Notes: generated by a model not told the origin, from the letters alone. Counted from the first letter of the stretch, positions 12,660-25,500 are shown. The stretch: DNA of 64,000 bases from Mesorhizobium huakuii (GCF_014189455.1 NZ_CP050296.1:248001-312000), one strand, 5' to 3'. Translations and numbers: made by a program.

Positions 12660-14369
12660 TCACTGATAGGAAACCAGCGTTGCACCATTTTCATGGCTGA
12701 AATCTGGCTTCACGCCAAGCATGGCCGCCGAACGCCTGATGATATTGCCGGCCATGACCCCAGCATTCGAGGCCGCGACGTCCGTCATGCCAGGCTTTTC
12801 CGGGTGCGGGGCGTCGGCAATCGTAAACACCAGGTATTGTGGATCGTCCATCGGGAAAGCGGCGACAAACGTATTGAAATTCAATTCCTTCGAGTAGCGG
12901 CCGTTGATGACCTTCTCGGCCGTTCCGGTCTTGCCGCCAACGCGGTAGCCGGGGACCCTGGCGTTTCTGGCCGACCCCTTTTCGGCGTTGAGCGAATAGA
13001 GGTAGCGCATGCCCTCGACCGTCTTTTCGCTGACAACTTTCTTGGCCATCGCCATCGCTTCCTCCTGCGTGCGCACCAGGAAGGTCGGATTCATCAGATA
13101 GCCGCCATTCATCAGCGCCGCGCAACCGACAGCCGCTTGCAACGGCGTCGTCGACACGCCGTGGCCGAAGGCGATGGTGAACGAATTGACCTGTTTCCAG
13201 ACCTTCGGTTCGGTCGGGCGGGCGACTTCCGGCAGTTCGGTCTGCATCCTTTCCAAGATGCCAAGGCGATGCAGGAATTCCCGGTGCCCTTCGATGCCGA
13301 CCAGCTCGGCCTCGCGAGCCGATCCGATGTTGGACGAATAGAGGAAAACCTCCGGCAGCGACAGCACACGGTTCTTGCCGTGGAAATCGTGAATGGCCTG
13401 ATGGCCGACCCGGATTGGATGCGAAGCGTCGAAACGACTGTTCATCGTTGCCTTGCCGGAATCGAGCGCCATGGCCGAGGTGAAGCTCTTGAAGGTCGAG
13501 CCCATCTCATAGAGCCCCGCCGACATCCGGTTCAGCCGGTCCTTTTCCTGTGCATTGTAAGGATTGTTCGGATCGAAATCCGGCACCGAGGCCATGGCCA
13601 CCACTTCGCCGGTCTTGACGTTGAGCACGACGGCGCCGGCGCCGATGGCGCGGTAGCGCTCCAGGCCGGCGGCGATCTCGTCGCGCACCACATGCTGGAT
13701 GCGCAGATCGATCGAAAGCTTAACCGGCTTGAGATCCTTGGCCACCGCCAGGCCCGACGCCTGCAGGTCGCTCAGGCCCTGCTCATCGATATATTTCTCC
13801 ATGCCGGAGATGCCCTGATTGTCGATGTTGGTCAGGCCGACAATGTAGGACGAGGTTTCGCCGCTCGGATAGAAACGGCGCTTCTCCGTGCGGAAGCCGA
13901 AGCCGGGAATGCCAAGCTGCATGATGTCGGCCTGCTGCTTGGGCGTCAGCTGCCGCTGCAGCCAGACGAAGCCGGCGCCGCTCTTGAGCTTGTGGTAGGT
14001 TTGCTCGTAGTCGATCTCGGGCAGCACGGTCGACAGCTTCTCGATCGCCTCGTCGGCATCGACGATGCGGCGCGGCTCGGCAAACAGCGACGCCGTCTTG
14101 ATGTCGGTTGCCAGCACCTCGCCATTGCGGTCGACAATGTCGGGCCGCGAGGCGGTGATCCGGCTCTGCGGGCCGCCCGACAGGTCAGGCGTCTGGAAGC
14201 CGAGATAGACCAGGCGCCCTGAAATGGTCGAGAAGATGCCGAAGAACACCGCCATCGTCATCACGATGCGCGCCTTGCCCTTGCCGCCTGTCGCCTTGCG
14301 GGCGCCCTCGACGACGATAGAACCGTCTTCACCCGTCCTGGCGCGGCGCTTCAGCAGTTTGCCGATCAT
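12660..14369 (-). CDS. ftsI: Septal penicillin-binding protein FtsI (PBP3)
   Basis: Class B transpeptidase that crosslinks septal peptidoglycan. 569 residues: one N-terminal membrane segment (about 34-55), a dimerisation domain, then the transpeptidase domain with the nucleophile motif STFK (in [10 protein letters not shown]), SSN (YSSNIGSAR) and KTG ([10 protein letters not shown]). The stem motif [18 protein letters not shown] is also clear. The ATG overlaps the ftsL stop (ATGA). Confidence 0.97.
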   Translation of the reverse strand: MIGKLLKRRARTGEDGSIVVEGARKATGGKGKARIVMTMAVFFGIFSTISGRLVYLGFQTPDLSGGPQSRITASRPDIVDRNGEVLATDIKTASLFAEPRRIVDADEAIEKLSTVLPEIDYEQTYHKLKSGAGFVWLQRQLTPKQQADIMQLGIPGFGFRTEKRRFYPSGETSSYIVGLTNIDNQGISGMEKYIDEQGLSDLQASGLAVAKDLKPVKLSIDLRIQHVVRDEIAAGLERYRAIGAGAVVLNVKTGEVVAMASVPDFDPNNPYNAQEKDRLNRMSAGLYEMGSTFKSFTSAMALDSGKATMNSRFDASHPIRVGHQAIHDFHGKNRVLSLPEVFLYSSNIGSAREAELVGIEGHREFLHRLGILERMQTELPEVARPTEPKVWKQVNSFTIAFGHGVSTTPLQAAVGCAALMNGGYLMNPTFLVRTQEEAMAMAKKVVSEKTVEGMRYLYSLNAEKGSARNARVPGYRVGGKTGTAEKVINGRYSKELNFNTFVAAFPMDDPQYLVFTIADAPHPEKPGMTDVAASNAGVMAGNIIRRSAAMLGVKPDFSHENGATLVSYQ

Positions 14370-14761
14370 TGGGCGATGTCTCCGGTCACGACGGGATCCT
14401 TGTCGCCGGACGGCGCCTTGTCGGAATTGTCGGCCATGCTGTCCTGGCGTCCTTTCAGTATGTCCTGAATGTCCAGGGCCTTGGCCGGCAGATCGCTCAA
14501 GCCGACGATCTGGCGCGCGCTGACCGGCTCGAGCGCGAGCTGCGACTTGTAGAGCTCGGCGAGCTTCTGCAGCCGCGACGGCTGGGTGAGCAGGCTCCAG
14601 TCAGCCTTGAGCAGGTCGATCGTCTCCTCCTCATAGCGTATCTGGTTATGGATCTTCTGCACCGCCGCCAACTGGTCCTCGGCCTCGCGCTTGGTCTTGT
14701 AGGTCAGGGCCGCCGCCGAAACCATGACGGCGATCAGGACAATGTCGCTGGTACGGAACAC
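14366..14761 (-). CDS. ftsL: Cell division protein FtsL
   Basis: Small bitopic divisome protein of 131 residues: a membrane segment right at the N-terminus ([20 protein letters not shown]), then a periplasmic coiled coil ([35 protein letters not shown]). The start is a GTG at 14761. As the sequence stands, the rsmH frame reads straight through into ftsL without a stop. One missing G in the run at 14774-14777 explains this, because restoring it ends rsmH at 14766. A pro-rich acidic tail ([18 protein letters not shown]) follows. Confidence 0.85.
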   Translation of the reverse strand: MFRTSDIVLIAVMVSAAALTYKTKREAEDQLAAVQKIHNQIRYEEETIDLLKADWSLLTQPSRLQKLAELYKSQLALEPVSARQIVGLSDLPAKALDIQDILKGRQDSMADNSDKAPSGDKDPVVTGDIAQ

Positions 14762-14765
14762 GTGC

Positions 14766-15780
14766 TTACCTCTCCCCGGCAGGTTGATGCCGGGAAGCTT
14801 TGGAAGGCCGAAAATTGAAAAGTCGCCGCCGCGCGCAGGCGCATCGGTGCGGATCGCCGCGCGCAGCCTGGCCGAGCGGGCGCGCGGATTGGCCGCGACC
14901 TCGGCATCATCAGCCGTCACGCCGCCACCGGCCTTGCGGAAAGTCGCGGTGCGCGCATGCGCCTCGGGCAGATGACGTGAGCCGGTGGCGACGTCGGCCC
15001 GGTCGGCGATGAAACGCTTGACGATGCGGTCTTCCAGCGAATGGAACGTCACCACCACGAGCCGCCCGCCGGGTTTCAGCGCGCGTTCGGCCGCGAACAG
15101 CGCCTTGGCCAGTTCGCCGAGCTCGTCATTGACGTAGATGCGCAGCGCCTGGAAGACGCGGGTGGCCGGATGGATCTTGTCCTTCGGCGCGCGGCCGATA
15201 TGCGTCTCGATGGCGTCGGCCAGTTCCAGCGTGCGCTCGAACGGCTTTTTTCGCGGCGCGCCTCGATCATGCGGGCGATGCGGCCGGCGTGACGCTCTTC
15301 GCCGAGGAAGCCGAAGATGCGAGCAAGGTCGCCCGGCTTGAAGCTGTTGACGACATCGGCGGCGCTCAAGCCCGCTTGCGCCATGCGCATGTCGAGCGGA
15401 CCGTCATTGCGGAACGAGAATCCGCGCTCGGCCTGGTCGAGTTGCATCGAGGAGACGCCAATGTCGAGCACGACGCCGTCGACACTCTCGACATGTTCGT
15501 CGAGCGTCGAGAACGGCGCCTGCACCAGCCTCAGCCTGCCGCCCGATTGCGCCTCCAGATCGCGCCCGGCAGCGATGGCATCGGGATCGCGGTCGATGGC
15601 GACGACCGAAGCGCCGGTCGCCAGAATGGCCTTAGTGTAGCCGCCGGCGCCGAACGTGCCGTCGATGATGATGTCGCCCTCCGCCGGCGCCAGTGCCTCG
15701 AGCACTTCGCCAAGGAGGACCGGAATGTGGCGGACCGATCCGCCAACGGCGTGGACGTCATCGCCGTGGCCCACCGTCAT
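14766..15780 (-). CDS. rsmH: 16S rRNA m4C1402 methyltransferase RsmH/MraW (two one-base frameshifts)
   Basis: N4-methylates C1402 of 16S rRNA. Motifs: [26 protein letters not shown] (SAM site), [18 protein letters not shown], and [15 protein letters not shown] near the C-terminus. A T6 run at 15246-15251 is one base short: adding an A on the coding strand converts SRSSARWN into [16 protein letters not shown] second missing base at 14774-14777 hides the stop. With both repaired, the product is 338 residues ending [10 protein letters not shown]. The ATG overlaps the mraZ stop. Confidence 0.9.
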
Positions 15781-16235
15781 TCCGGTCGCTCCCCAGGCTT
15801 CGTCCCCTGCCGAAGCTGCAAAAGCCTGGCCCGCGCCTGCGCCCCATAGGCAGCAAGCCGTCCTGGCTCCCAGATCTGAAAGAAATTGCCGCGCCCGACA
15901 AAGGCCACCTCCGCCGAGATGCCGGTGTGTTCGCGAATGAAATCGGTCATGGTGATGCGGCCATCCTGGTCGAGTTTCAGGAACGCTCCGTCCCCATGGC
16001 AGAAGAAGGACATGTCGTCCGCCGTCTGCAGGAATGGATCTTCCAATGCGATGCGCTGCTCGTAGCGATCGAGCAGGTCGAGCCCGCCGACATCCATCGC
16101 CGGCAGGTCGAGGCAGCGCAGTGCATAGAGCTCCGAATAGCCGCGCTTCTGCACAACGGCGCGGAAATGCGCCGGAACGGACACCCGCCCCTTCGCATCG
16201 ATCCTGCTCACCGTGTTCGACAGAAACCGGTCCAT
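15777..16235 (-). CDS. mraZ: Transcriptional regulator MraZ
   Basis: DNA-binding AbrB-type ring protein, first gene of the dcw operon and known in E. coli to bind TGGG repeats upstream of itself. 152 residues from the ATG at 16235, which gives the family start [24 protein letters not shown] one codon upstream is less likely. Two AbrB-like repeats each carry a D-x-x-GR motif: [12 protein letters not shown] and [12 protein letters not shown]. The likely operator lies about 185-225 bases upstream. Confidence 0.95.
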   Translation of the reverse strand: MDRFLSNTVSRIDAKGRVSVPAHFRAVVQKRGYSELYALRCLDLPAMDVGGLDLLDRYEQRIALEDPFLQTADDMSFFCHGDGAFLKLDQDGRITMTDFIREHTGISAEVAFVGRGNFFQIWEPGRLAAYGAQARARLLQLRQGTKPGERPE

Positions 16236-16420
16236 CACGCGTTACAGCCGCTTGCGCCGCCGCACCCCTTTTCATTGTATCGCACGCGCCACTGCCGCGC
16301 GTTCCCTGCCCCGTATCAGCCTCGCCCACACGGGCAAAAACCGGCAAACGCGCAGCCGCCGCGGCTGCCCGATTGGCGTACGCTTTACCCTGACGCGGAA
16401 CGAAGGCTTTGATGTCTTGA

Positions 16421-16460
16421 TGGGATATCATGGGGCACTATGGGCGTCAACGGGAATGGG
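16421..16460. promoter_or_regulatory. MraZ box: four TGGG-type repeats at 10-bp spacing
   Basis: TGGG occurs at 16421, 16431 and 16441, and a degenerate CGGG at 16451, exactly ten bases apart; another TGGG lies at 16457. MraZ of E. coli is known to bind TGGGN repeats with 5-base spacers, the same period. The repeats read on the strand opposite to mraZ and sit about 185 bases before its start, implying a long leader. The rest of the 408-bp gap 16236-16643 shows no gene; its right end presumably carries the promoter of the next gene. Confidence 0.65.
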
Positions 16461-16643
16461 CTTCACAAACACGCGCAGCGCGACCAATCCGAGCAGCCGT
16501 TACGGCACGTCTCGTCTTTATGGATCATTAAGCCTAACGAAGCGTTTAGAGCCCTCTGGCCCAAAAGACTTGGGCTTGCCGCAAATCACCCACCCGCATA
16601 GCGTCGAGCGACGTCTTCCGCCCAGATAACAAGGATCGATCTC

Positions 16644-17759
16644 ATGTCCGAGACGGCAAAGTCACGCGCCGCCGAACTGTCCCATTTGCGCAGCGGCGAT
16701 TTCGCCGCTGGCGATCCGATCCCCTTGCCGCTGACCATGGCTTCGATCTTTCACACGCCCGGCGTCGAGACCGGGGTCGATCAATATGGCCGCTACGACA
16801 ACCCGACATGGCGCGCCGTGGAACACGTGCTCGGCCATCTGGAGGATGCGCAATGCGTGAGTTTTCCCTCTGGAATGGGCGCGATTTCGTCGGTGTTTTT
16901 CGCGCTGCTGAAATCGGGCGATCGCGTGCTCCTGCCCGCGGACGGTTATCATGCCACGCGCGCGATGGCCGAACGCTTCCTGAAGCCGTTCGGCATCACC
17001 TGCGACTCCAGGCCGACGCCGACCTTCCTTGACGGCGGCTTCGAAGGCTATTCGCTGGTCTTCGTGGAAACCCCATCCAATCCGCGGCTGGACATCTGTG
17101 ACATCTCGGCGATCGCCAAGGCTGTCCGCGAACAAGGCGGGATCCTTGTCGTCGACAACACGACGATGACGCCATTCGGCCAGCGTCCGCTCGACTTCGG
17201 CGCCGATATCGTCGTCTCCGCCGACACCAAGGCGGTCAACGGCCATTCGGACGTGCTGTTCGGCCATGTCGCCAGCCGCAACCCCGACATCATCGCCAAG
17301 GTTACGGACTGGCGCGCAATGGCCGGCGGCATTCCCGGACCGTTTGAAGCCTGGCTGGTGCATCGCGGCCTCGAAACACTGGAGGTGCGCTTCGATCGCA
17401 TGTGCTCATCGGCCGAAACCATCGCGCAACGGCTGAAGGACCATCGCGCGGTGCGCGGCCTGCGCTTTCCCGGCCTCAATGGCGACCCGTCGCACAACCT
17501 TGCCCGCGTCCAGATGGAGCGCTTCGGCTTCCTCATCTCATTTGAGCTCGCCTCGGCGGATAAGGCCGAGGACTTCATCAACAATTGCCAACTGATAGAG
17601 GCCGCGACCTCCTTCGGCGGCGTCCACACTTCGGCCGAGCGGCGCTCGAAGCGAGGCGATGCGGTGCCGCCAGGCTTTGTCCGCCTCTCGATCGGCTGTG
17701 AGCCGGTGGAAGAGCTTTGGAAGGCGATCGAGACGTCGCTGGATAGGATCAGCGGCTGA
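16644..17759 (+). CDS. PLP-dependent trans-sulfuration enzyme (cystathionine beta-lyase/gamma-lyase family)
   Basis: Cys/Met metabolism PLP enzyme, 371 residues. Visible motifs: YGRYDNPTWRAVEHVLGHLE near the substrate site, SGMGAISSVFFAL (phosphate binding), FVETPSNPRLDICDI, the cofactor Asp in VVDNTTMTPFGQ, and the PLP lysine in SADTKAVNGHSDVLFGH. AAGGATCG precedes the ATG. It is divergent from mraZ. Sequence alone does not separate cystathionine lyase from synthase or sulfhydrylase activity, although rhizobial homologues are usually named cystathionine beta/gamma-lyase. Confidence 0.85.
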   Translation: MSETAKSRAAELSHLRSGDFAAGDPIPLPLTMASIFHTPGVETGVDQYGRYDNPTWRAVEHVLGHLEDAQCVSFPSGMGAISSVFFALLKSGDRVLLPADGYHATRAMAERFLKPFGITCDSRPTPTFLDGGFEGYSLVFVETPSNPRLDICDISAIAKAVREQGGILVVDNTTMTPFGQRPLDFGADIVVSADTKAVNGHSDVLFGHVASRNPDIIAKVTDWRAMAGGIPGPFEAWLVHRGLETLEVRFDRMCSSAETIAQRLKDHRAVRGLRFPGLNGDPSHNLARVQMERFGFLISFELASADKAEDFINNCQLIEAATSFGGVHTSAERRSKRGDAVPPGFVRLSIGCEPVEELWKAIETSLDRISG

Positions 17760-17905
17760 CGGGCTGGTCACGAATGTCGTCGGCCTCGATGTTGCGATGG
17801 CCGTGCAGCACGCGGACGATTTCGATCGCATCGCCAGCGACGCGATACTAAGTTAGATATTCACCAACGACCAGATGACGAATGCCCGGCGCGCGCTCGT
17901 TCGAG
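17749..17905 (-). pseudogene. Remnant of a ParE-type toxin C-terminus
   Basis: Directly after parD, the other frame reads NERAPGIRHLVVGEYLT, an in-frame TAG, then YRVAGDAIEIVRVLHGHRNIEADD. This matches the last third of ParE/RelE-like toxins (PGLRS-VVG-YLIFYRV...VLHG-RDIE). The N-terminal 50-60 residues, including the start, are absent, and a stop replaces the usual IF in YLIFYRV. The deletion junction runs through the 3' end of parD. No functional toxin can be made. Confidence 0.75.
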
Positions 17906-18130
17906 GATAGGCGGTCCCTCCAGCGCCGGCCCGCTATCGACGCCTTCCTGCACCAGCCTACGCAACTCCTCGATCGTATAACCGAAGAGATCGCGGCGGT
18001 CCTTCCATTGCCGCAGCGCATCGCGGATGACTTCGCTCGCCGAGGCATACTCCCCTGCAGCGACCACATCGTCCACCGCTTGCGCCAGTTCCGGCGACAA
18101 CGTGATGCTGCGTTTGTCGACCTGTCCCAT
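17861..18130 (-). CDS. parD: ParD-type antitoxin, ribbon-helix-helix, orphaned
   Basis: 89-residue antitoxin: RHH DNA-binding part at residues 6-50 (KRSITLSPELAQAVDDVVAA, SASEVIRDALRQWKDRRD) and a toxin-binding helix (EELRRLVQEGVDSGPALEG). The last dozen residues (ERARAGHSSSGRW) are an out-of-frame reading of the toxin remnant, so the C-terminus is not native. A near-palindrome 32 bases upstream is the likely self-operator. It may survive as a stand-alone repressor or anti-addiction factor, or simply be decaying. Confidence 0.85.
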   Translation of the reverse strand: MGQVDKRSITLSPELAQAVDDVVAAGEYASASEVIRDALRQWKDRRDLFGYTIEELRRLVQEGVDSGPALEGPPILERARAGHSSSGRW

Positions 18131-18161
18131 GATAGGCTCCCGATATCGTTGTCGAAACCAT

Positions 18162-18180
18162 GGTACGATTTAATCGCACC
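18162..18180. promoter_or_regulatory. Near-perfect palindrome upstream of parD, likely operator
   Basis: GGTACGATTTAATCGCACC is palindromic apart from the centre and one mismatched pair. It lies 32-50 bases before the parD start, where a type II antitoxin normally autorepresses. The rest of 18131-18298 holds no gene. Confidence 0.5.
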
Positions 18181-18298
18181 AGCTTCAAGCGACGGCCGAA
18201 CCTGGCTCTCATTGGCAAACAGATGAAAGACTTGAATCGACAGGCGCGCCCGAGGGCGCAACCTGCTGATCTCAAAGGATTTCTCTTCGGGGAGAAAC

Positions 18299-18700
18299 TG
18301 CCAGCTGGCCTGTAAGCCGGGTTCTGTATGGCCCTCGCCCCTTGCGGGACGAGAACGTGGCGGCCATTCATCTTGGGCGCATGTTGCCATGCGCCTCACG
18401 CAACCTACCCGGACGGTGAGCCGGAAACAGCCCTCGAGGGTTGCCCCTCGCACCGCCCCTATTCGGTTTTGCTCCCGGTGGGGTTTACCGTGCCGCTTCT
18501 GTTGCCAGTCGCGCGGTGGGCTCTTACCCCACCCTTTCACCCTTACCCCGACAAAGTCGTGGCGGTTTGCTTTCTGTGGCACTTTCCCTGGGGTCGCCCC
18601 CGCCGGCCATTAACCGGCACCGTGTCTCCATGGAGCCCGGACTTTCCTCACTCGCGGCCTTTCGGCGTTTGCGAGTGCGGCCGCCCAGCCAGCTGGCACG
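18299..18700 (-). ncRNA. rnpB: RNase P RNA, bacterial class A
   Basis: The catalytic RNA that processes tRNA 5' ends. The minus strand carries the universal 5' block GAGGAAAGTCCGGGCTCC (18632-18649) and the 3' block ACAGAACCCGGCTTACAG, which together form P4. The ends GCCAGCTGGC pair with each other to form P1. Length (about 400 nt), the many G-rich hairpins between, and AGGGTGAAAG in the central part fit alphaproteobacterial type A. Exact ends are estimated from P1. Confidence 0.96.
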
Positions 18701-18735
18701 GCGTATAAAGGGGTTCAGCAGGGAAAACGCAAATG

Positions 18736-18760
18736 AAAAAGCCGGCTTGTCCGCCGGCTC
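18736..18760 (-). terminator. Rho-independent terminator of the lytic transglycosylase gene
   Basis: On the minus strand AGCCGGC, a 6-base loop and GCCGGCT form a 7-bp stem followed by TTTTT. It lies 14 bases after the transglycosylase stop codon and before rnpB. Confidence 0.8.
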
Positions 18761-18773
18761 TCGCAACTTGTAA

Positions 18774-19475
18774 TCAAAGTGCCGCCATCTGAACCTTGAC
18801 CTTGCTGCAATAGGCAGCCGAGATCGGGTTCATCCGCGTCGCGGCATGGCCGGCATTGTATTTCAAGATCGTGCCGCAGGTGGTGCCACCGCCAAGGTTC
18901 TGCGCCAAAGCGAGATACTTCATGCCGTATTTGATGTTGGTGTCGGGATCGAAGAGACCCTTGGCCGAACCATTGTAGCCCATCATCCGCGCCGTCGCCG
19001 GCTTGATCTGCATCAGGCCGATCTCGCCGGCGCTGCCGACCATGTTCGGCCGGTAGTTGCTCTCGATCGTGATGACGGCCTGGGCCAGCGACACCGGGAC
19101 GCCGTAGCTCGCCGCATAGCGGGCGACGATCGCGGAGTACTGGCCGCTGCTGGCCACCGCTGCCGTCGACGCAGCCACGTTCCTGAGGCCGATCGATGCC
19201 GTTGTCGTCATGTCGACGGTTTTGCGGCCGCGCTTGGCCTTGGCGGTGGATTTCTTCGCCCTGGCCCAGCTGGCCTTTTCCACCTTCGCGGAAGCCTGCT
19301 TCGCCGTTGCCTTCACACTCCTGCTGCTTTTGGCCGAAATGGCCTTGCCTTTGGCGGTCACCGTGACGAGCCCCTGATCCGCCCGCGGGCTTACCGGCGC
19401 GGCATCGGCCGCGTTCAAGGCAAAAGTCATTACGCCGGCAGCAAGAGCTGCCGTTACAACGGTCAATTTCTGCAT
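18774..19475 (-). CDS. Secreted lytic transglycosylase (SLT, Slt70-type domain)
   Basis: Cleaves the MurNAc-GlcNAc bond of peptidoglycan with 1,6-anhydro products. 233 residues from the ATG at 19475: signal peptide MQKLTVVTAALAAGVMTFALNAADA, then a lysine/alanine-rich low-complexity stretch (about 30-85), then the SLT domain with the catalytic Glu in AVITIESNYRPNMVG, GEIGLMQIKPATARMMGY and ILKYNAGHAATRM. An ATG eight codons upstream would spoil the signal peptide. The upstream stretch 19476-19666 holds a 9-bp inverted repeat (19562-19570 / 19632-19640) but no gene. Confidence 0.9.
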   Translation of the reverse strand: MQKLTVVTAALAAGVMTFALNAADAAPVSPRADQGLVTVTAKGKAISAKSSRSVKATAKQASAKVEKASWARAKKSTAKAKRGRKTVDMTTTASIGLRNVAASTAAVASSGQYSAIVARYAASYGVPVSLAQAVITIESNYRPNMVGSAGEIGLMQIKPATARMMGYNGSAKGLFDPDTNIKYGMKYLALAQNLGGGTTCGTILKYNAGHAATRMNPISAAYCSKVKVQMAAL

Positions 19476-19666
19476 GTGATCCTGTTCTGTCTGGACCACG
19501 CGAAGATGTTCGCGTGGCGCTGATTGATTAATATCAGGACATCCGGAGGGCTAGAGGTCCGACAAACTGTACGGATTGCCCTTTGAAGCTCGATTTGGCG
19601 CCAATGAAGGCGGGGCAAGTCACTTTGAGTGACAGTTTGTAACCTGGCAGGGAAAAAGATTACTTG

Positions 19667-19683
19667 GGGGGCGTCTTGCCCCC
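19667..19683 (-). terminator. Possible terminator after the amidase gene
   Basis: GGGGGC / GCCCCC stem with a 5-base loop lies three bases after the amidase stop on the minus strand. The U tract (TCTTTTT) starts about ten bases later, so termination strength is uncertain. Confidence 0.45.
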
Positions 19684-19686
19684 GCG

Positions 19687-20443
19687 TTAGCCGCTCACCG
19701 AAGCAAGCAATTTCTGCAGCGTGCGCATGGTCGAGCCGTCGGCCAGCCCGTCGACCAGGCGCGGTCGGAAATGCCGCTGGAAGGCCTCGACGACGATCTC
19801 AGTCTGCTTGTCGAAAATGCCTGATATCTCGACGCCATAGCCATAGAGCGCCAGCATCGACTGCAGTGCCTCGACATCGGCACCGCTATCGCCGGGCTTC
19901 AGCGGGGCCCCGCGCCTGATGGGTGCGGCCGGCACGAGATGGCCGACACCGGCTTCGAACAGGGCGGCCCAAGGGAACTTCTCGCCCGGATCGATCTTGC
20001 GACCCGGCGCCACGTCGGAATGCGCCAGCACCCGCATGGCGGGGATCGCATGCCGAGCGGTGATCCCCCTTGCACAGGCCGATCACCGCATCGATCTGGC
20101 GCTGCGGAAACCCGGGATAGCCCAGCGAATGGCCCGGATTGACGATCTCGATGCCGACCGAGCAGGAATTGATGTCCGTGCGTCCGAACCAGGAACTCTT
20201 GCCGGCGTGCCAGGCGCGGTCGCTCTCCCGGACCATCTGCACGATGTGGCCATTCTCATGGACGAGATAGTGCGACGAGACTTCGCTCGCCGGATCGCAC
20301 AGCCACGCCTCCGCCCCGGCCCCAGTCGCCATGCCGGTATAGTGCAGCACGATCATGTCGGGCTTCAGCGTATCGCGCCTTGGCCCGAAGTTCGGCGACA
20401 CCCTGACCTCGGCGCTCGGCTCGTCAGGCAGGAAGCCGCTCAT
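19687..20443 (-). CDS. N-acetylmuramoyl-L-alanine amidase with PG-binding domain, AmpD-like (one-base frameshift)
   Basis: Zinc amidase (Amidase_2 fold) splitting MurNAc from the stem peptide. Zn ligands are visible: His34 in IVLHYTG, and His and Asp in RVLAHSDVAPGRKIDPG. A C-terminal peptidoglycan-binding repeat follows (GADVEALQSMLALYGYGVEI to LQKLLA). A C5 run at 20065-20069 has one base too many; with four, the reading is GLCKGITARHAIPAMRVLAHSD and the product has 251 residues. There is no signal peptide, as in cytosolic AmpD recycling enzymes. The start overlaps the stop of the TerB/DnaJ gene. Confidence 0.9.
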
Positions 20444-21159
20444 ACGTGCCGCAGGCCCCGCTCGATCATCTCATAGGCGGCGTTGATCGCCGCGACCCTG
20501 GTCGTGGCGATCTTGATGAATTCCTGCGGCAGGCCGCGCGCGATGAGGCGATCGGGATGATTGTCGGAAACCAGCTTGCGATAACGCTTCCTGACCTCCT
20601 CGAACGGCTTGCCGCGCTCGATGCCGAGCACGACATAGGGGTCGCCGGCGCCAAGATTGACGTGCCGGGCCAGGATCGATTCGTAATGCGCCTCGTCGAT
20701 GCGGAAGATCTCGGCGATACGGTGGAGGAAGATGCCTTCGCGTTCATGCACCAGCCCGTCGGCCTTGGCGATGTGGAACAGGCCGTCGAGTATGTCTTCC
20801 AGCATCACGCAATTGGAATGCCCGGAGCCGCACAGCTGCGCCATACGCTCGGCATAAGTTTCGAAACCGGCCACGTCACGTTGGGCGAGATCGAACAGCC
20901 GCGCAACGTTGCGTGTCTCCTTCGGCGGCACTTCGAATATTTCCTGGAAGGCACGCACCTCATCCTGGGTGACGATACCGTCGGCCTTGGCCATCTTGGC
21001 CGACAGCGCGATCATCGCCACCGAAAAGGCGACGCGGCGGCGCAGGTCCGCATCGCCGGAGAACACTGTGCGCACGGCCTCGACAACGTCGGCAACACCC
21101 GACGTCGCTGAAGACGATACCCGTGTGATAAACTCGCCGAGGCGGTCCCAAATCGACAT
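20440..21159 (-). CDS. TerB/DnaJ domain protein, DjlA-like
   Basis: 239 residues: a TerB-like helical domain (about 30-150, VAFSVAMIALSAKMAKADGIV and a second acidic repeat HIAKADGLVHEREG) and a C-terminal J domain (DPYVVLGIERGKPFEEVRKR) with an intact HPD motif (DNHPDRL), so it can stimulate DnaK. Unlike E. coli DjlA there is no clear N-terminal membrane anchor. The ATG at 21159 (MSIWDRLGEF) was preferred over the one four codons upstream. It overlaps the amidase gene, so the two are probably co-translated. Confidence 0.85.
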   Translation of the reverse strand: MSIWDRLGEFITRVSSSATSGVADVVEAVRTVFSGDADLRRRVAFSVAMIALSAKMAKADGIVTQDEVRAFQEIFEVPPKETRNVARLFDLAQRDVAGFETYAERMAQLCGSGHSNCVMLEDILDGLFHIAKADGLVHEREGIFLHRIAEIFRIDEAHYESILARHVNLGAGDPYVVLGIERGKPFEEVRKRYRKLVSDNHPDRLIARGLPQEFIKIATTRVAAINAAYEMIERGLRHV

Positions 21160-21264
21160 GGCCCGCTTCATAGAGCCAACCGGTCCCCGCTATCAAGCCA
21201 ATAACGGCCGCTGTCAGGTCCGTGAACCAGAGGCACCTTGTCGGTCCCGGTGGCTGCCTTTGCA

Positions 21265-21290
21265 AGAAAAGGCCGGCGAGACGCCGGCCC
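21265..21290 (-). terminator. Rho-independent terminator of the small lipoprotein gene
   Basis: On the minus strand GGCCGGCG, loop TCT, CGCCGGCC, then TTTTCTT. It lies about 30 bases after the lipoprotein stop at 21323. Confidence 0.8.
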
Positions 21291-21322
21291 TTCCTCCCAA
21301 GACACTTGTACTGCTGTACCAA

Positions 21323-21535
21323 CTACTGCGCGGGCGCAGGAGCGGGCGTTGCGGGAGCCGGCTCGGCAGGCTTAGTCGAATTGTCGGCAGGGGCCGCAGG
21401 CTTCATCGGCTGCTCCGCGGCCGGCGGATTGGTGCTCTGCGTGGTGGTGGTGTCAGTGCCCTTGCCGCTGTCGCTGCAGGCTGCGACGCCCAGCAGGGCA
21501 AGGACGGACACAGAAGCCAGAATGAGCTTTTTCAT
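21323..21535 (-). CDS. Small Pro/Ala-rich lipoprotein
   Basis: 70 residues: type II signal peptide with lipobox LGVAAC, so Cys20 becomes the lipidated residue. The mature part is low-complexity (Thr run, then repeated PAP/APA/KPAEPAP) with no recognisable domain. AGGAGAGATATT precedes the ATG. A proline-alanine tail of this type can span the periplasm or contact peptidoglycan, but I assign no function. The upstream stretch 21536-21697 shows nothing further. Confidence 0.7.
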   Translation of the reverse strand: MKKLILASVSVLALLGVAACSDSGKGTDTTTTQSTNPPAAEQPMKPAAPADNSTKPAEPAPATPAPAPAQ

Positions 21536-21697
21536 AATATCTCTCCTTCAATACACGCTCAAAATGCGGTGAGCGCTCGGATAAACAATGCACCACGCGG
21601 CTATGAGTTTCGTAACGTTGCGTTTCCGCGTGTAACATCAACGGGATGCGTTGCTGCCAGCGATTTGGCGCATTAACAACGAAAGCTGGAAACGAAA

Positions 21698-25466
<3,769 letters not shown>

Positions 25467-25471
25467 AGAAG

Positions 25472-25500
25472 ACGTCAACAGGCTGTCACCGGGCTGTCAT
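25472..25500 (+). promoter_or_regulatory. Pho box upstream of btaAB
   Basis: CTGTCAC (25483-25489) and CTGTCAT (25494-25500) lie 11 bases apart with a 4-base spacer; a weaker third unit ACGTCAA starts 11 bases earlier at 25472. This is the rhizobial PhoB consensus (CTGTCAT-N4-CTGTCAC type). It places the -10 region near 25510-25520 and therefore argues for the btaA start at 25550. Confidence 0.85.

Noticed and set aside
12693-14222. Open frame of 509 codons antisense to ftsI
   Set aside because: Arg/His/Asp-rich antisense shadow of a strongly conserved gene; no start signal and no recognisable domain.
15781-16431. Upstream extension of the rsmH frame through mraZ
   Set aside because: It overlaps mraZ in another frame and has no protein-like composition; the ATG at 15780 gives the family N-terminus.
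18389-18773. Several open frames across 18.3-18.8 kb
   Set aside because: They cover the RNase P RNA gene, whose conserved blocks and terminal pairing explain the region.
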